Below are positions 17,041 through 27,748 of a stretch of 64,000 bases of DNA, one piece after another. The notes under the pieces are model-generated. The model was given only the letters and a program-made list of their open reading frames with translations. It had not been told where the DNA came from and made no database searches. The translations under genes were made by a program, and so were the position numbers. Numbering within the stretch: position 1 is the first letter of the stretch; every line of letters begins with the position of its first letter. Origin of the DNA: Luteibacter yeojuensis (GTDB lineage: Bacteria > Pseudomonadota > Gammaproteobacteria > Xanthomonadales > Rhodanobacteraceae); NCBI RefSeq assembly GCF_000964085.1, contig NZ_JZRB01000015.1, positions 41,937-105,936 of the forward strand, given 5' to 3'.

Positions 17041-19215
17041 ATGACCGCCGTCCTCCGCGTCGCCCTTCCGGTTCCCCTCCTCACCCTGTTCGACTACCTG
17101 CCACCCCTGGCCGGGGTCGCCGGGGCAGGGTCGCGCGTGCGCGTGCCGTTCGGCCGGGGCGAGATGGTGGGCATCGTCATCGACCCGGCGGCCGAGGCGG
17201 CCGTCGGGGCAAAGCGGTTGAAGCGGGCGGCCGAGGTGCTCGACGACGCCCCGTTGCTCGACGCCGAGTTGCTGGCCACGTTGTCGTGGGCGGCCGAGTA
17301 CTGGGCCGGCGCCCCCGGCGAGGCCTTTGCCAACGCCCTGCCCCTGGCCCTGCGCGAACCGAAGCCATTGCCGGCCACCGGCCGCGAGGTGTGGGCGCTG
17401 ACGATGCAGGGCCGCAGCGCCCGCGACGCCCGCAGCCGCAAGGGCGGGTCCGCCGCCCTGCTCGAGGCGCTCCACGCCGGCCCACGCGCCGCTGATGAAC
17501 TGGGCTTCGCCCTGCCTGACTGGCGCGCCGCCGCGCGTCGCCTCATCGAGGCGGGGCTGGTCGAGAAACTGGAACTGAAGGAGGCTACCTTGCCCGCCGC
17601 GCCGGCACCGGGCCCGGCACTGAGCGCCGAGCAGGCGGCCGCGGTGGCCGGGGTCGCCGAGGGCTTTGGCGGCTTCCAGCCCTACCTGCTCGATGGCGTC
17701 ACCGGCAGCGGCAAGACCGAGGTGTACCTCGCCCTGATCGAGAAGGCCCTGGCGGAGGGCCGGCAGACCCTCCTGCTGGTGCCGGAGATCGGCCTCGCCC
17801 CGCAGACCGTACGCCGCCTCCGCGAACGCCTGGGCATCGCCATCGAGGTGCTGCATTCCAACCTCGCCGAGGGCGACCGCGCCCGGGCGTGGCTGCGGGC
17901 GCGCGAGGGCACGGCGAAGGTGGTGATCGGCACGCGCTCGGCGGTCTTCACGCCGCTGCCGCATGCCGGCCTGGTCATCGTCGACGAGGAGCACGACCCC
18001 TCTTACAAGCAGCAAGAAGGTTTCCGCTACCACGCCCGCGACCTGGCCCTGGTGCGCGCCCGCGCGCACGGCGTGCCGGTGGTGCTGGGCTCCGCCACGC
18101 CTTCCCTGGAAAGCCTCGCCAACGTCGAAGCCGGGCGCTACAAGCGGCTCGTGCTGCGCGCCCGCCCGGGTGCCGCGCAACCCACGCGCGTGCAGATCGT
18201 GGACATGCGCGCGCAGCGCCTCGACCACGGCCTGTCGCCCACGCTGGTGCACGCCGTGGCGGCGTGCGTGGGCCGCGGCGAACAGGCGCTGGTGTTCCGC
18301 AACCGCCGCGGCTATGCGCCCGTGCTGCTCTGCCACGACTGCGGCTGGCATGCCGATTGCCCGCGCTGCGACCGCCCCATGACCCTGCACGCCGGCCGCC
18401 GCCGGCTCATCTGCCACCACTGCGACAACACCGTGGCGCAGCCCGCCGCGTGCCCCGCGTGCGGTTCGGCGAACCTCAGCCCGCAGGGCCAGGGCACCGA
18501 GCGGCTGGAAGAGGCGCTGGCCGAGCGTTTCCCCGGCGTGCCCGTGCTGCGCATCGACCGCGAGACGACGCGGCGGCGCGAGGCCTTCGGCGAGATCCTC
18601 GACGGCCTGCGCGACGACAAGCCGGCCATCCTCGTGGGCACGCAGATGCTGGCCAAGGGGCACGACCTGCCGAACCTCACCCTGGTGGCCATCGTGGGCG
18701 TGGACGAAGGCCTGCACAGCGTCGACTTCCGCGCCAGCGAGCGGCTGGCCCAGCTCGTGGTGCAGGTGGCGGGCCGTGCGGGCCGCGCCACGCGCCCCGG
18801 CAGCGTGCTGCTGCAGACCCACCACCCCGACCACCCGATGCTGCATGCCCTGCTCCGCGGCGGCTATGCGGCCGTGGCGGGCGAGCTGCTCACCGAGCGC
18901 CGCCTGCTCGAGCTGCCGCCGTTCTCGCACCAGGTGCTGCTGCGCGCGGACGCGCATGGCCGCGCGGAAGTGGATGCATTTCTCCACGACGCCCACCTCG
19001 CGGTGGGCGAGCCCGGCGACCTGCGCCTTTCCGGCCCCATGCCCGCCCCCATGCCCCTGCGCGCGGGCCGGCACCGCGGGCAGCTGCTGGTCGAGGCCTC
19101 GACGCGCGCGCGCCTCCACGGGTTCCTGAGGCCCTGGCAGCACGCGCTGGCTGGCCTGCCCGCGGCCCGCAAGGTGCGCTGGAGCCTTGATGTCGACCCC
19201 ATCGACCTATATTGA
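17041..19215 (+). CDS. priA: Primosomal protein N' (replication restart helicase)
   Basis: Superfamily 2 3'-5' DNA helicase that reloads DnaB at stalled forks, 724 residues (E. coli PriA 732). The N-terminal DNA-binding domain begins with [18 protein letters not shown] and includes [14 protein letters not shown]. Walker [13 protein letters not shown] sits at about 217-228 and the DEEH box near 315. The helicase interior carries the zinc-binding cysteine array, about residues 431-480 ([13 protein letters not shown], then CHHCDN and CPACGS), characteristic of Pri[21 protein letters not shown] is helicase motif V. The ATG directly starts the conserved domain. The talB frame begins close behind. 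Confidence 0.96.
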   Translation: MTAVLRVALPVPLLTLFDYLPPLAGVAGAGSRVRVPFGRGEMVGIVIDPAAEAAVGAKRLKRAAEVLDDAPLLDAELLATLSWAAEYWAGAPGEAFANALPLALREPKPLPATGREVWALTMQGRSARDARSRKGGSAALLEALHAGPRAADELGFALPDWRAAARRLIEAGLVEKLELKEATLPAAPAPGPALSAEQAAAVAGVAEGFGGFQPYLLDGVTGSGKTEVYLALIEKALAEGRQTLLLVPEIGLAPQTVRRLRERLGIAIEVLHSNLAEGDRARAWLRAREGTAKVVIGTRSAVFTPLPHAGLVIVDEEHDPSYKQQEGFRYHARDLALVRARAHGVPVVLGSATPSLESLANVEAGRYKRLVLRARPGAAQPTRVQIVDMRAQRLDHGLSPTLVHAVAACVGRGEQALVFRNRRGYAPVLLCHDCGWHADCPRCDRPMTLHAGRRRLICHHCDNTVAQPAACPACGSANLSPQGQGTERLEEALAERFPGVPVLRIDRETTRRREAFGEILDGLRDDKPAILVGTQMLAKGHDLPNLTLVAIVGVDEGLHSVDFRASERLAQLVVQVAGRAGRATRPGSVLLQTHHPDHPMLHALLRGGYAAVAGELLTERRLLELPPFSHQVLLRADAHGRAEVDAFLHDAHLAVGEPGDLRLSGPMPAPMPLRAGRHRGQLLVEASTRARLHGFLRPWQHALAGLPAARKVRWSLDVDPIDLY

Positions 19216-19303
19216 ACATGGCAACCGATACCATCGGATGCCTACCCCCGCTGCCGCCATGGCGCGACAATCTTTTTCCCCACAGGTAACGGAAGCTCCC
19301 AAC

Positions 19304-20260
19304 GTGACCAGCCAACTCGAACAACTGCGCAAGATGACCAAGGTCGTCGCCGATACCGGCGACATGTCGGCCATGAAAACCTTCAAGCCGGAGGACGCGA
19401 CCACCAACCCGTCCCTGCTGCTCAAGGCGGCCAGCATCCCCGAGTACGCCCAGTACGTCGACGAGGCCGTGAAGTGGGCGAAGGAACAGGGCAACGACCG
19501 CGCGCAGCAGCTGGTCGATGCCGGCGACCGCCTGGCCGTGCTCATCGGCCGCGAAATCCTGAAGATCGTCCCCGGCTATGTTTCCACCGAGGTGGATGCC
19601 CGCCTCTCGTTCGATGAAGAGGCCAGCATGGCCAAGGCCAAGCGCCTGCTCGGCATGTACAAGGATGTCGGCGTCGATCCGAAGCGCGTGCTGATCAAGC
19701 TCGCCTCCACGTGGGAGGGCATCAAGGCCGCCGAGAAGCTGCAGAAGGAAGGCATCAACTGCAACATGACGCTGCTCTTCAGCTTCGAACAGGCCGTGGC
19801 CTGTGCCGAGGCTGGCGCGTTCCTCATCTCGCCGTTCGTGGGCCGCATCTTCGACTGGTACGTGGCCAACACCGACAAGAAGACCTACGCGCCGGAAGAA
19901 GACCCGGGCGTGAAGTCGGTGCGCCGCATCTACGATTACTACAAGACCCACGGCTATAAGACCGTGGTGATGGGCGCCAGCTTCCGCAACATCGGCCAGA
20001 TCCAGGCGCTTGCCGGCTGCGACCGCCTCACCATCTCGCCCGACCTGCTGAAGGAACTGGACGAGACCGACGCGAACCTGCCCGAGGCGCTGAAGGACAC
20101 CGGCAAGAAGGCCGAGCCGCCGGCGAAGAAGCTCACCGAGGCCCAGTTCCGCTGGGGCCACAACGAAGACGCGATGGCCACCGACAAGCTGGCCGAAGGC
20201 ATCCGCAAGTTCGCGGTCGACCAGCGCAAGCTGGAAGAACTGCTGGGCGCGAAGCTGTAA
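19304..20260 (+). CDS. talB: Transaldolase
   Basis: Pentose-phosphate-pathway transaldolase of the TalA/TalB type, 318 residues from GTG 19304 (E. coli TalB 317). The first residues [20 protein letters not shown] align directly with the E. coli start. In-frame ATG codons at 19187 and 19259 would add a non-conserved leader, the first of them overlapping priA. The Schiff-base lysine is K132 in [23 protein letters not shown] near 31-40 and GRIFDWY near 180 are family hallmarks. It is transcribed in the same direction as priA and ends in a strong bidirectional terminator. Confidence 0.95.
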   Translation: MTSQLEQLRKMTKVVADTGDMSAMKTFKPEDATTNPSLLLKAASIPEYAQYVDEAVKWAKEQGNDRAQQLVDAGDRLAVLIGREILKIVPGYVSTEVDARLSFDEEASMAKAKRLLGMYKDVGVDPKRVLIKLASTWEGIKAAEKLQKEGINCNMTLLFSFEQAVACAEAGAFLISPFVGRIFDWYVANTDKKTYAPEEDPGVKSVRRIYDYYKTHGYKTVVMGASFRNIGQIQALAGCDRLTISPDLLKELDETDANLPEALKDTGKKAEPPAKKLTEAQFRWGHNEDAMATDKLAEGIRKFAVDQRKLEELLGAKL

Positions 20261-20282
20261 GCAACGCCTCTCGGAAATGCTG

Positions 20283-20312
20283 AAAAAAAGGGCCCCGCGG
20301 GGCCCTTTTTTT
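20283..20312. terminator. Bidirectional Rho-independent terminator after talB
   Basis: A GGGCCCC/GGGGCCC stem with a 2-base loop is flanked by seven A on the left and seven T on the right, so it can terminate on both strands. It lies 23 bases after talB. Confidence 0.92.
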
Positions 20313-20322
20313 CGCGCCAAAT

Positions 20323-20389
20323 GTAGGAGCTTGCTTGCAAGCGATGGGAGCTTGCGGCACCCCCCATCGCGCGCAAGCGCGCTCCCACA
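20323..20389. repeat. REP pair (BIME-like) between talB and the aldehyde dehydrogenase
   Basis: Two facing REP-type units lie here: GTAGGAGCTTGCTTGCAAGC on the left and CATCGCGCGCAAGCGCGC followed by TCCCAC on the right. The left unit has a variant stem, the right one the window's common form. Both are extragenic, between convergent genes. Confidence 0.85.
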
Positions 20390-20401
20390 GGTGACTATGA
20401 C

Positions 20402-21799
20402 CTAACGCCGGATCTTGAAGTCGAGAACGCGTTGAATGGCCTTGCCGTACGGCGGCCGCAGCATGGCCGTGATATCGAAGCGCGATTGCCGATACACGGA
20501 GCGCGCATGGCTGAAGGTACGGAAGCCATCGACGCCGTGGTACGCGCCCATGCCCGATGGACCCACACCGCCGAACGGCAGGTTGTCCTGCGTCAGGTGC
20601 ACGATGGTGTCGTTGAGCGTGACGCCGCCAGCGACGATGTTCGCCAGCACGTGCTCCTGGTCGGCGCGGCCGTTGCCGAAGTAGTAGAGGCTCAGCGGCC
20701 TCGGCCGCGCGTTGACGTATGCGATGGCATCTTCCAGGCGGCCATACGGCACGAGCGGCAGGATGGGTCCGAAGATCTCGTCGCGAAGCACGGCCATGTC
20801 GTCGGTGGCACCAAGCACCAGCGTCGGCGGCATGCGGCGATCGTTCAACGCTTCACCCGCGGCATGGAGTTCGCGAACCATCGCGCCCTTCTCGCGCGCG
20901 TCGCGCAGGTAACTTTCCAGCCGCGCCTTGTTGCGGTCATTGATGATCGACGTGTAGTCGGGGTTGTCGCGGAACGTGGGGAACATCACCGCCACGTTCC
21001 GCGCCAGCGCATCGGCGAAAGCGTCGATCGACTCCTTCGGCACCAGCGCGTAATCCGGTGCCACGCAGATCTGCCCCGCGTTAAGCGTCTTGCCGAACAA
21101 CAGGCGGCGCGCGGCGAGATCGAGGTCGGCGTCGCGGCCGATGATGGCGGGTGACTTGCCACCGAGCTCCAGGGTGACAGGCACGAGGTTTTCGGCGGCG
21201 GCGCGCATGACGTGCTTCGCCACCGCCGTGGCGCCTGTGAACAGCAGGTGGTCGAACGGCAGCGCGGCAAACGCCTCGCCCACGGCCTGGTCGCCCGTCA
21301 CCACGGCCACTTCGCTGTCGTCGAACGCCTGGGCAACCATCGCCTGCATCAGCGCCGACGACTTCGGCGTGAACTCCGACGGCTTGATCATCGCCCGGTT
21401 GCCGGCGGCCAGGATGCCCGCCAGTGGCGCGAACGTGAGGTTGAACGGGAAGTTCCACGGCGCGATGACGCCGACGACGCCCTTGGGCTGGTAATCGACC
21501 CATGCGCGGGCACCCAGCAGCGCGAGCGGCGCGGGCGAGACGCTGCGATGGTCACGGCGCATCCACCGCCGCACATGGCGCTTCGCGTGCTTCAGCGGCT
21601 CGATCGAGGCGGCCACATCGCTGACCAGGCTGCCCTGGCGCGATCGGTGGCCGAAGTCGGCGCTCAGCGCGTCCGCGATATCGCTGGCGTGGTCGACCAG
21701 CGCGCCGATGGCGCGGTCGATGCGGTCGATGCGCACGGCCACAGGCGGCGTGCCGTCGCGGCGGTGGGCGTCCTGTTGCCGGGCGAGGAGGGTTTCCAT
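20402..21799 (-). CDS. calB: Coniferyl aldehyde dehydrogenase-like ALDH
   Basis: NAD(P)+-dependent aldehyde dehydrogenase of 465 residues, most like coniferyl aldehyde dehydrogenases, which oxidise lignin-derived or other long/aromatic aldehydes to acids. It has PWNFPFNLTFAPL near 117, the catalytic glutamate in VTLELGGKSP near 210, and the nucleophile cysteine in GQICVAPDY near 245. The C-terminal NLPFGGVGPSGMGAYHG is typical of membrane-associated class-3-like ALDHs. ATG 21799 precedes the conserved N-terminus. REP elements flank it on both sides, and it appears to be a single-gene unit. Substrate is a family-based guess. Confidence 0.85.
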   Translation of the reverse strand: METLLARQQDAHRRDGTPPVAVRIDRIDRAIGALVDHASDIADALSADFGHRSRQGSLVSDVAASIEPLKHAKRHVRRWMRRDHRSVSPAPLALLGARAWVDYQPKGVVGVIAPWNFPFNLTFAPLAGILAAGNRAMIKPSEFTPKSSALMQAMVAQAFDDSEVAVVTGDQAVGEAFAALPFDHLLFTGATAVAKHVMRAAAENLVPVTLELGGKSPAIIGRDADLDLAARRLLFGKTLNAGQICVAPDYALVPKESIDAFADALARNVAVMFPTFRDNPDYTSIINDRNKARLESYLRDAREKGAMVRELHAAGEALNDRRMPPTLVLGATDDMAVLRDEIFGPILPLVPYGRLEDAIAYVNARPRPLSLYYFGNGRADQEHVLANIVAGGVTLNDTIVHLTQDNLPFGGVGPSGMGAYHGVDGFRTFSHARSVYRQSRFDITAMLRPPYGKAIQRVLDFKIRR

Positions 21800-21823
21800 C
21801 GCCGGATCATATCTGTTCTTACT

Positions 21824-21888
21824 GTGGGAGCCAGCTTGCTGGCGATGGGGCCTGGGGCAAGGGCCATCGCCAGCAAGCTGGCTCCTAT
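21824..21888. repeat. REP pair with CAGCTTGCTGG stem
   Basis: GTGGGAGCCAGCTTGCTGGC and its inverted partner GCCAGCAAGCTGGCTCCTAT face each other 15 bases apart. This is the form of REP best known from Pseudomonas and differs in the stem from the GCGCGCTTGCGCGC form seen elsewhere in the window. It lies between the RND operon end and the aldehyde dehydrogenase start. Confidence 0.9.
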
Positions 21889-21897
21889 ATGGGTTAC

Positions 21898-23319
21898 TTA
21901 GCTGGCCTGCCAGCCGCCGCCCAGGGCACGGATTAGAGCGACGCTGGCGCGGAGCTGGCGAGTTTCGAGGTCGATGACGCTGCGGCGGGCGTCGAGCTCG
22001 GCGGTCTGCGCCTGCACCACGTCGAGGTAGCCCACGGCGCCCTGGCGGTAGCGGTCGAGCGAGAGGTCCACCGAACGCTGGGCGGCGTCGGCCGCGGCGC
22101 GCTGGTCGTTCAATGCGCCACCGAGGTCGCGCAGCAGGGTCAGGTTGTCTTCGACCTGGGCGAAGGCATTGAGTACCACGTCGCGGTACTTGGCACCGGC
22201 TTCATCCGTCGCGGCCTTTGCCGATTCCACGGCGGCCTTGCGGCGGCCGCCGTCGAACACGTTGAGCAGCAGCGAGGGGCCGATGGCCCAGAAGCGGTTC
22301 GGCGCGGTGGCGATGTTGCCCCACGCATCGCTCTGCCAGCCGCCCTGCCCGTCCAGGGTCACCTGTGGGAAGTAGGCGGAGCGGGCCACGCCGACGCGCG
22401 CGTTCGCGGCGGCGGTGCGGCGCTCGGCGGCCGCGACATCGGGGCGGCGCTGCAGCAGCGCCGACGGCACGTCGAGCGGGATGGTCGGCACCTTCACGGC
22501 GTCGTCCTTCGTCTCGAGCGTGAAGCTGGAGGCGCTATCGCCCACCAGCACCGCGATGGCATGCAGCACGAGGGCGCGTTGGGCTTGCGCCTGGGTCAGC
22601 TGCGACTTCGCATTGGAAAGCTGGGTCTGCGCACGCGCCACGTCGAGGCCGGACGCGATGCCGCCCTCGTGCCGCGACTGCGTCAGCTGCAGCGCCTTCG
22701 TGAATGCATCGATGCTGTCATTGAGCACCTTGATCTGGCGGTCCTGCCCATTGAGCTGGAGGTAGCTGTCGGCAAGCTGCGCCTGCAGGCTCAACTGCGC
22801 ACCGGCGAGATCCGCGGCGGACGCGGCCTGCTCGGCCGTACCGGCGGCCACGGTGTCACGCACGCGACCCCACAGGTCCACTTCGTAATCGAGCTGGCCG
22901 CTGATGGTGTACGAGTTGTAGTACGCCGGCGACGTGGCGCCGCGCAACGGGCGCGTGTCGGACTCGCGGTTGCGCGTTGCATTGCCGTTGAGGCCAAAGG
23001 TCGGGAACAAACCCGCGCGTGCCTGCTTGGTGAAGGCTTCGGCCTGCTGGTAATGCGCGTAGGCGGCGGCCAGCGTGGCGTTGTTTTTCAGCAGCTGGCC
23101 CTGCAGGTCGTCGAGCCGGTGGTCACCGTAAAGCGTCCACCACGACGAACGGTCGAGGTGGTCGGCCGGCTTCGCTTCCACCCACGGCGAGTTGGTGTTG
23201 GTGAACTGCTCGGTGACCGGCACCTCGGGCGTCTTGTAGGCCGGCGCCAGCGAGCAGGCGCCGAGCCCGGCCGAAAGCAGCAGGCCCGCCAGCAGCCGCA
23301 AGGGTTCACGCCTTGGCAT
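21898..23319 (-). CDS. RND efflux outer-membrane factor, NodT family lipoprotein
   Basis: Outer-membrane channel of a tripartite efflux pump, 473 residues, TolC/OprM fold. The N-terminus is a lipoprotein signal with lipobox LGAC (Cys22). Two repeated OEP-type halves of long helices follow, with motifs such as WVEAKPADHLDRSSWWTLYGD and, near the end, GYLDVVQAQTAELDARRSVIDLETRQLRA broken by short strands. Its start overlaps the end of the adaptor gene by 14 bases, making it the last gene of the permease-adaptor-channel operon. Confidence 0.92.
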   Translation of the reverse strand: MPRREPLRLLAGLLLSAGLGACSLAPAYKTPEVPVTEQFTNTNSPWVEAKPADHLDRSSWWTLYGDHRLDDLQGQLLKNNATLAAAYAHYQQAEAFTKQARAGLFPTFGLNGNATRNRESDTRPLRGATSPAYYNSYTISGQLDYEVDLWGRVRDTVAAGTAEQAASAADLAGAQLSLQAQLADSYLQLNGQDRQIKVLNDSIDAFTKALQLTQSRHEGGIASGLDVARAQTQLSNAKSQLTQAQAQRALVLHAIAVLVGDSASSFTLETKDDAVKVPTIPLDVPSALLQRRPDVAAAERRTAAANARVGVARSAYFPQVTLDGQGGWQSDAWGNIATAPNRFWAIGPSLLLNVFDGGRRKAAVESAKAATDEAGAKYRDVVLNAFAQVEDNLTLLRDLGGALNDQRAAADAAQRSVDLSLDRYRQGAVGYLDVVQAQTAELDARRSVIDLETRQLRASVALIRALGGGWQAS

Positions 23320-24484
23320 TGCCGCCTTCCTTCTTTGCCTGGGGCTGCGTCACGCGGACGGTGTCGCCATTGGCGAGGCCATCGGGCGGGCTTTCGATCA
23401 CGCGATCGCTCGCCGTGATGCCGCTGGCGAGCTGCACCGTCTTGCCGAAATCCTGCGCGATGGTGACATCCTTGAAGGCGACCTTGTTCTGCGCATCCAC
23501 GGTGGCGATGCGCAGGCCCTTGCCGTCGTACACCAGCGCGCTGGCCGGCACGCGGTACAACGCGGCATCGGCGGGCAGGTCGAACGTGACGCTGGCATAG
23601 GCGCCCGGCAGCAGCTTGCCGTCGGCGTTGTCCACCGAGACCTGTACCAGGGTGGTGCCGCTGGCGGCGTTGATCGCGGACGAGGTGGATTCCACGGTGC
23701 CCGTGAAGTCCTTGCCCGGGTATTCCGGCACGCTCAGCTTCACGGTGGCGCCTTGCTTCACGGCCGGGGCGTAGTTCTGCGGCACGTTCACGTACATGCG
23801 CAGCTTGTGCGTATCCGACACCACGAACAATTCCTGCCCGCCGCCACCGGCGTTGATCAGGGCGCCCACGTCGGTCTCACGGGCGGTGACGATGCCGTCG
23901 AACGGCGCCACCAGCTTCGCGAAGCCCTTGGTGGCCTGGATGCGCTCGAGGTTCGCGGCGGCGGCGGCGGCCAGCGCGTGCTTGGCGGCGTAGTCGCCGG
24001 TCTTCTCGTCCACTTCCTGCTTCGACACCGAATCGGAATCGCGCATGGCCTGCCAGCGGTCGGCGGTGGTCTTCGCCAGCGCTTCGTTGGCACGGGCGCT
24101 GGCCAGGTCGGCCTTGGCCTGCAGCAATTGCTGGTCGAGGTCGGGGGTTTCGATTTCGGCCAGCGTGTCGCCGGCTTTCACCTTCTGCCCGATATCGTAC
24201 TTCCACGATTTGAGGTAGCCGCTGGTGCGCGCGTAGATCGGTGCGCGGATATAGGCCTGCAGGCGGCCCGGCAGGTTGAGGTCGCCGCCGCCCTGCCCGC
24301 CTTCGGGGTTCACCAGGACGACACTGGGCACCGCCTGCTCGTTGGTCCAGTCGCGGAGGTTGCGCGATTCGTTGGCACGCGTGGCGACACCGGCCACGAC
24401 GATGGCAAGGACGACGATCGCGGCGATGATGCCGGCGACGCGGAGGCGGCGCGGCTGCGGGGTGGGGATCGTATCAGGCGACAT
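23306..24484 (-). CDS. RND efflux periplasmic adaptor (membrane fusion protein)
   Basis: HlyD/AcrA-type membrane fusion protein of 392 residues that links the inner-membrane permease to the outer-membrane channel. One N-terminal membrane anchor spans about residues 15-33 and no lipobox is evident. The lipoyl halves are visible as WKYDIGQKVKAGDTLAEIETPDLDQQL (near 95) and LVAPFDGIVTARETDVGALI (near 190), separated by an alpha hairpin rich in Ala, Lys and Asp. It overlaps the permease gene by 11 bases and the channel gene by 14, so translation is coupled. Confidence 0.92.
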   Translation of the reverse strand: MSPDTIPTPQPRRLRVAGIIAAIVVLAIVVAGVATRANESRNLRDWTNEQAVPSVVLVNPEGGQGGGDLNLPGRLQAYIRAPIYARTSGYLKSWKYDIGQKVKAGDTLAEIETPDLDQQLLQAKADLASARANEALAKTTADRWQAMRDSDSVSKQEVDEKTGDYAAKHALAAAAAANLERIQATKGFAKLVAPFDGIVTARETDVGALINAGGGGQELFVVSDTHKLRMYVNVPQNYAPAVKQGATVKLSVPEYPGKDFTGTVESTSSAINAASGTTLVQVSVDNADGKLLPGAYASVTFDLPADAALYRVPASALVYDGKGLRIATVDAQNKVAFKDVTIAQDFGKTVQLASGITASDRVIESPPDGLANGDTVRVTQPQAKKEGGNAKA

Positions 24485-27400
24485 GGACGGGCTCTCCGGA
24501 AGCGTTCGCCGGGGTAGGTGATGTGTGGCCGCGACGGCCGTGGATCATGCTGAACACCACGGGCACGAACAGCAGCGTGGCGGTGGTGGCGAAGATAAGG
24601 CCGCCAATGACGGCGCGGCCAAGCGGTGCGTTCTGCTCGCCACCCTCGCCCAGGCCAAGCGCCATGGGCGCCATGCCGATGATCATGGCCAGCGCGGTCA
24701 TGAGCACCGGGCGGAAGCGGACGAAGCCACCCTCCAGCGCCGCCGCCAGGGCGTCGCCGGTATCCGCGAGGCGCTCACGGCAGAAGCTCACCACAAGGAT
24801 CGAGTTCGCCGTGGCCACGCCCATGCACATGATGGCGCCGGTGAGGGCTGGCACCGAAAGCGTGGTGTGCGTGGCAAACAGGATCCAGATGATGCCGGCG
24901 ATGGCCGCCGGCAGCGCGGTGACGATCACGAACGGGTCGCTCCACGACTGGAAGTTCACCACGATGAGCAGGTAGATGAGCACGATAGCGCCGACGAGGC
25001 CGAGGATCAGGCCGGTGAAGGCGCTGTTCATCGTCTGTACCTGGCCAAGCAGCGCGGTGCTGGAGGCCTTCGGCAGATCCTTCTTGTGCGCATCCAGGAT
25101 CTTCTGGATATCGGTGGCGACGGCGCCCAGGTCGCGATCCTGCGTGGTGGCGAATATCTCCACCATCGACTGGATGTTGTACTGGCTGACGACCGCGCTG
25201 GTGGTGGTGCGCTTGAACGACGCAAGGCCACCGAGCACCTGCGAGCCAGCCGCACCGCTGCTCGGGCTGATCGGCACGTTGGCGAGGTCGGGCAGGCTGT
25301 CGATGGCGTACTGCGGTGTCTGCATCACGATCGGGTACGAGACGCCGTTCTGCGGGTTGAGCCAGAAGGTGGGGGCGATCTGGCTGGAACCCGCGAGGTT
25401 AACGCCCAGGCTGCTCGTGACATCGCGCTCGGTGATACCCACCTGCTGCGCACGGCTGCGGTCCACGTCCACGTTGAAGCCCGGGCTCGACTGCGACTGC
25501 TGGATGCGCGCATCGACCACGCCCGGCACGCGGCGGATCTCGCGCAGCAGGGTGGAAGCGTAGGCATAGTTCGCCGACACGTTCGGGCCGCGGATCTGCA
25601 GGTCGATCGGCGCCGGCGAACCGAAGTTCAGGATCTGGCTAATGATATCGGCCGGCGGGAACGAGAACGTGGCCGTGGGGAACAGGCGCGGCAGCTTCTC
25701 GCGCAGCTGGCGCACGTACTCGGCGGTCGGCTTGTGGTCTTCTTTCAGCGATATCTGGATATCGCCATCGTGCGAGCCGATGGTGCCGGTGTTGTTATAG
25801 GTGTTGTTGATGCCCGACGACGACAGGCCCATGTTGTCGACCACCGTGCCAAGTTCTTCCGGCGGGATGATCTTGCGCACTTCCCTGGTGACGTCGGCGA
25901 ACAGGTTGGCGGTCTCTTCCACGCGGGTACCCACCGGGGCACGCACGTGCATGAGGATCTGGCCCGAATCCACCGAGGGAAAGAAGTTGCGGCCCAGCAT
26001 GGGCACCAGCAGGAACGACAGCAGCACGAACGCCATGAAGCCGGTGACGAACACCTTGCTGTGCTTCAGCGCCAGCGCCAGGATGCCGTGGTAACCCTCG
26101 CGCAGCTTCTCGAAGCGCGCCTCGAACCCACGTTGGAAACGCACCAGCGGGTTCTTTGACACCTTGCCGTGGTCGCCATGCGGATCGTCCTGCGTATGCG
26201 CCTTCAGCAGGTACTTCGCCATGGTCGGCACCAGCGTGCGCGAGAGGATGAACGAGCAGATCATCGCGAACATCACCGCCTCGGCCATCGGCACGAAGAG
26301 GAAGCGCGCCACGCCTTCGAGGAAGAACATCGGCACGAACACGATGCAGATGCAGAGCAGCGACACGAAGGCCGGCGTCACGATCTGCGCCGCGCCATCG
26401 AGGATCGCGGTTTCCACGTCCTTGCCGTGCTCGAGATGCCAGTTGATGTTCTCGATGGTCACCGTCGCGTCATCGACGAGGATGCCCACGGCCAGCGCCA
26501 GGCCACCCAGCGTCATGATGTTCATCGTCTCGCCGAATGCCGAGAGCATGGCGATGGAGCCGAGGATCGCCAGCGGGATCGACGTGGCGATGATCACCGT
26601 CGAGCGCCAGCTACCCAGGAACAGCAGGATCATGAGGCTGGTGAGCGCCGCGGCGATCACACCCTCGCGGGCCACGCCGGCGATCGCGCCGGACACGAAC
26701 AGCGACTGGTCGCCGATGGGCGCGATCTTCAGCGACTCAGGCAGCGCGTCCTTCATCGACTTCACGCGATCCTTGATGCCCTGGATGATGGCCAGGGTGG
26801 ATGCGGAGCCGTTCTTCAGCACGGTCATCAGCACGGAGCGGTTACCGTCCACGTGCACGATATTGGTCTGCGGCGGCGCACCGTCGCGCACGTGGGCCAC
26901 GTCGCGGATGAATACCGTGGCGCCGTTCACCGATTTCACCGGCAGGTTGCCCAGCTCGTCGATGTCGGAGGGCGAATTGTTGAGCTGCAGCGTGTACTCG
27001 AAATCGCCGATCTTCTGCGTACCCACCGGCGTGATCAGGTTCTGCGCCGCGAGCGCGTTGGCCACGTCCTGCGCGGAAAGCCCGCGCGCCTGCAGCGCCG
27101 CCGGGTCGATGTCGATCTGCACCTGGCGGGTCTTGCCGCCGAACGGGTACGGGATGGCCGCGCCCGGCACCGAGGTGAGCTGCGGGCGGATGATGTTGAG
27201 GCCAAGGTCGGCAAGGTTCTGTTCGGTGAGGCCGTCACCCGATAGCGCCAGCTGGATGATGGGCACCGTCGACGCGTTGTAGTTCAGGATCAGCGGCGGC
27301 GTCGTGCCCTGCGGCAGCTGCCGCAGCAGCGTCTGCGCCACCGCGGTCACCTGCGCATTGGCGGTGCGGATATCCACCGTGGGCTGGAAGAAGATCTTGA

Positions 27401-27677
27401 TGATGCCGAAGCCCTGGATCGAGTTGGCCTCGATGTGCTCGACGTCGTTCACCGTGGTGGTGAGCACGCGCTCGAACGGCGACGATACGCGGCCCACCAT
27501 CTGGTCGGGCGGCAGGCCGTTGTACTGCCACACCACGGCGATCACGGGGATCTTGATGTCGGGGAAGATATCCGTCGGCGTCCGCATCGCGGCCAGCGGC
27601 CCCACGATGAGGATCAGCAGGGCGAGGACGACGAAGGTATACGGCCGCGTGAGGGCGATCCGGACGATGCCAATCAT
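24474..27677 (-). CDS. RND multidrug efflux permease (HAE1-like)
   Basis: Proton-driven inner-membrane RND pump of 1067 residues. It has the standard layout of one N-terminal helix, a large periplasmic loop, six helices, a second loop and five or six terminal helices. FPDIKIPVIAVVWQYNGLPPDQM follows helix 1, and the proton-relay helix 4 contains GGLALAVGILVDDATVTIENI with the paired aspartates. The long form and the partner types point to a hydrophobic/amphiphilic efflux (HAE1-like) pump rather than a heavy-metal CusA type. It is the first gene of the pump operon, 96 bases downstream of a histidine kinase on the same strand. Substrates are unknown. Confidence 0.93.
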   Translation of the reverse strand: MIGIVRIALTRPYTFVVLALLILIVGPLAAMRTPTDIFPDIKIPVIAVVWQYNGLPPDQMVGRVSSPFERVLTTTVNDVEHIEANSIQGFGIIKIFFQPTVDIRTANAQVTAVAQTLLRQLPQGTTPPLILNYNASTVPIIQLALSGDGLTEQNLADLGLNIIRPQLTSVPGAAIPYPFGGKTRQVQIDIDPAALQARGLSAQDVANALAAQNLITPVGTQKIGDFEYTLQLNNSPSDIDELGNLPVKSVNGATVFIRDVAHVRDGAPPQTNIVHVDGNRSVLMTVLKNGSASTLAIIQGIKDRVKSMKDALPESLKIAPIGDQSLFVSGAIAGVAREGVIAAALTSLMILLFLGSWRSTVIIATSIPLAILGSIAMLSAFGETMNIMTLGGLALAVGILVDDATVTIENINWHLEHGKDVETAILDGAAQIVTPAFVSLLCICIVFVPMFFLEGVARFLFVPMAEAVMFAMICSFILSRTLVPTMAKYLLKAHTQDDPHGDHGKVSKNPLVRFQRGFEARFEKLREGYHGILALALKHSKVFVTGFMAFVLLSFLLVPMLGRNFFPSVDSGQILMHVRAPVGTRVEETANLFADVTREVRKIIPPEELGTVVDNMGLSSSGINNTYNNTGTIGSHDGDIQISLKEDHKPTAEYVRQLREKLPRLFPTATFSFPPADIISQILNFGSPAPIDLQIRGPNVSANYAYASTLLREIRRVPGVVDARIQQSQSSPGFNVDVDRSRAQQVGITERDVTSSLGVNLAGSSQIAPTFWLNPQNGVSYPIVMQTPQYAIDSLPDLANVPISPSSGAAGSQVLGGLASFKRTTTSAVVSQYNIQSMVEIFATTQDRDLGAVATDIQKILDAHKKDLPKASSTALLGQVQTMNSAFTGLILGLVGAIVLIYLLIVVNFQSWSDPFVIVTALPAAIAGIIWILFATHTTLSVPALTGAIMCMGVATANSILVVSFCRERLADTGDALAAALEGGFVRFRPVLMTALAMIIGMAPMALGLGEGGEQNAPLGRAVIGGLIFATTATLLFVPVVFSMIHGRRGHTSPTPANASGEPVHVA

Positions 27678-27748
27678 GGGGAGGACGGTTTCCGAGCGCG
27701 AATGTTGCGTCGCGGCGAATTTTGCCCCCGCCAGAACCTGCGGCGTAG

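Noticed and set aside
19187..19303. Longer N-terminus for transaldolase from ATG 19187 or 19259
   Set aside because: The added residues have no counterpart in TalA/TalB, the first ATG lies inside priA, and GTG 19304 gives exact colinearity with E. coli TalB.
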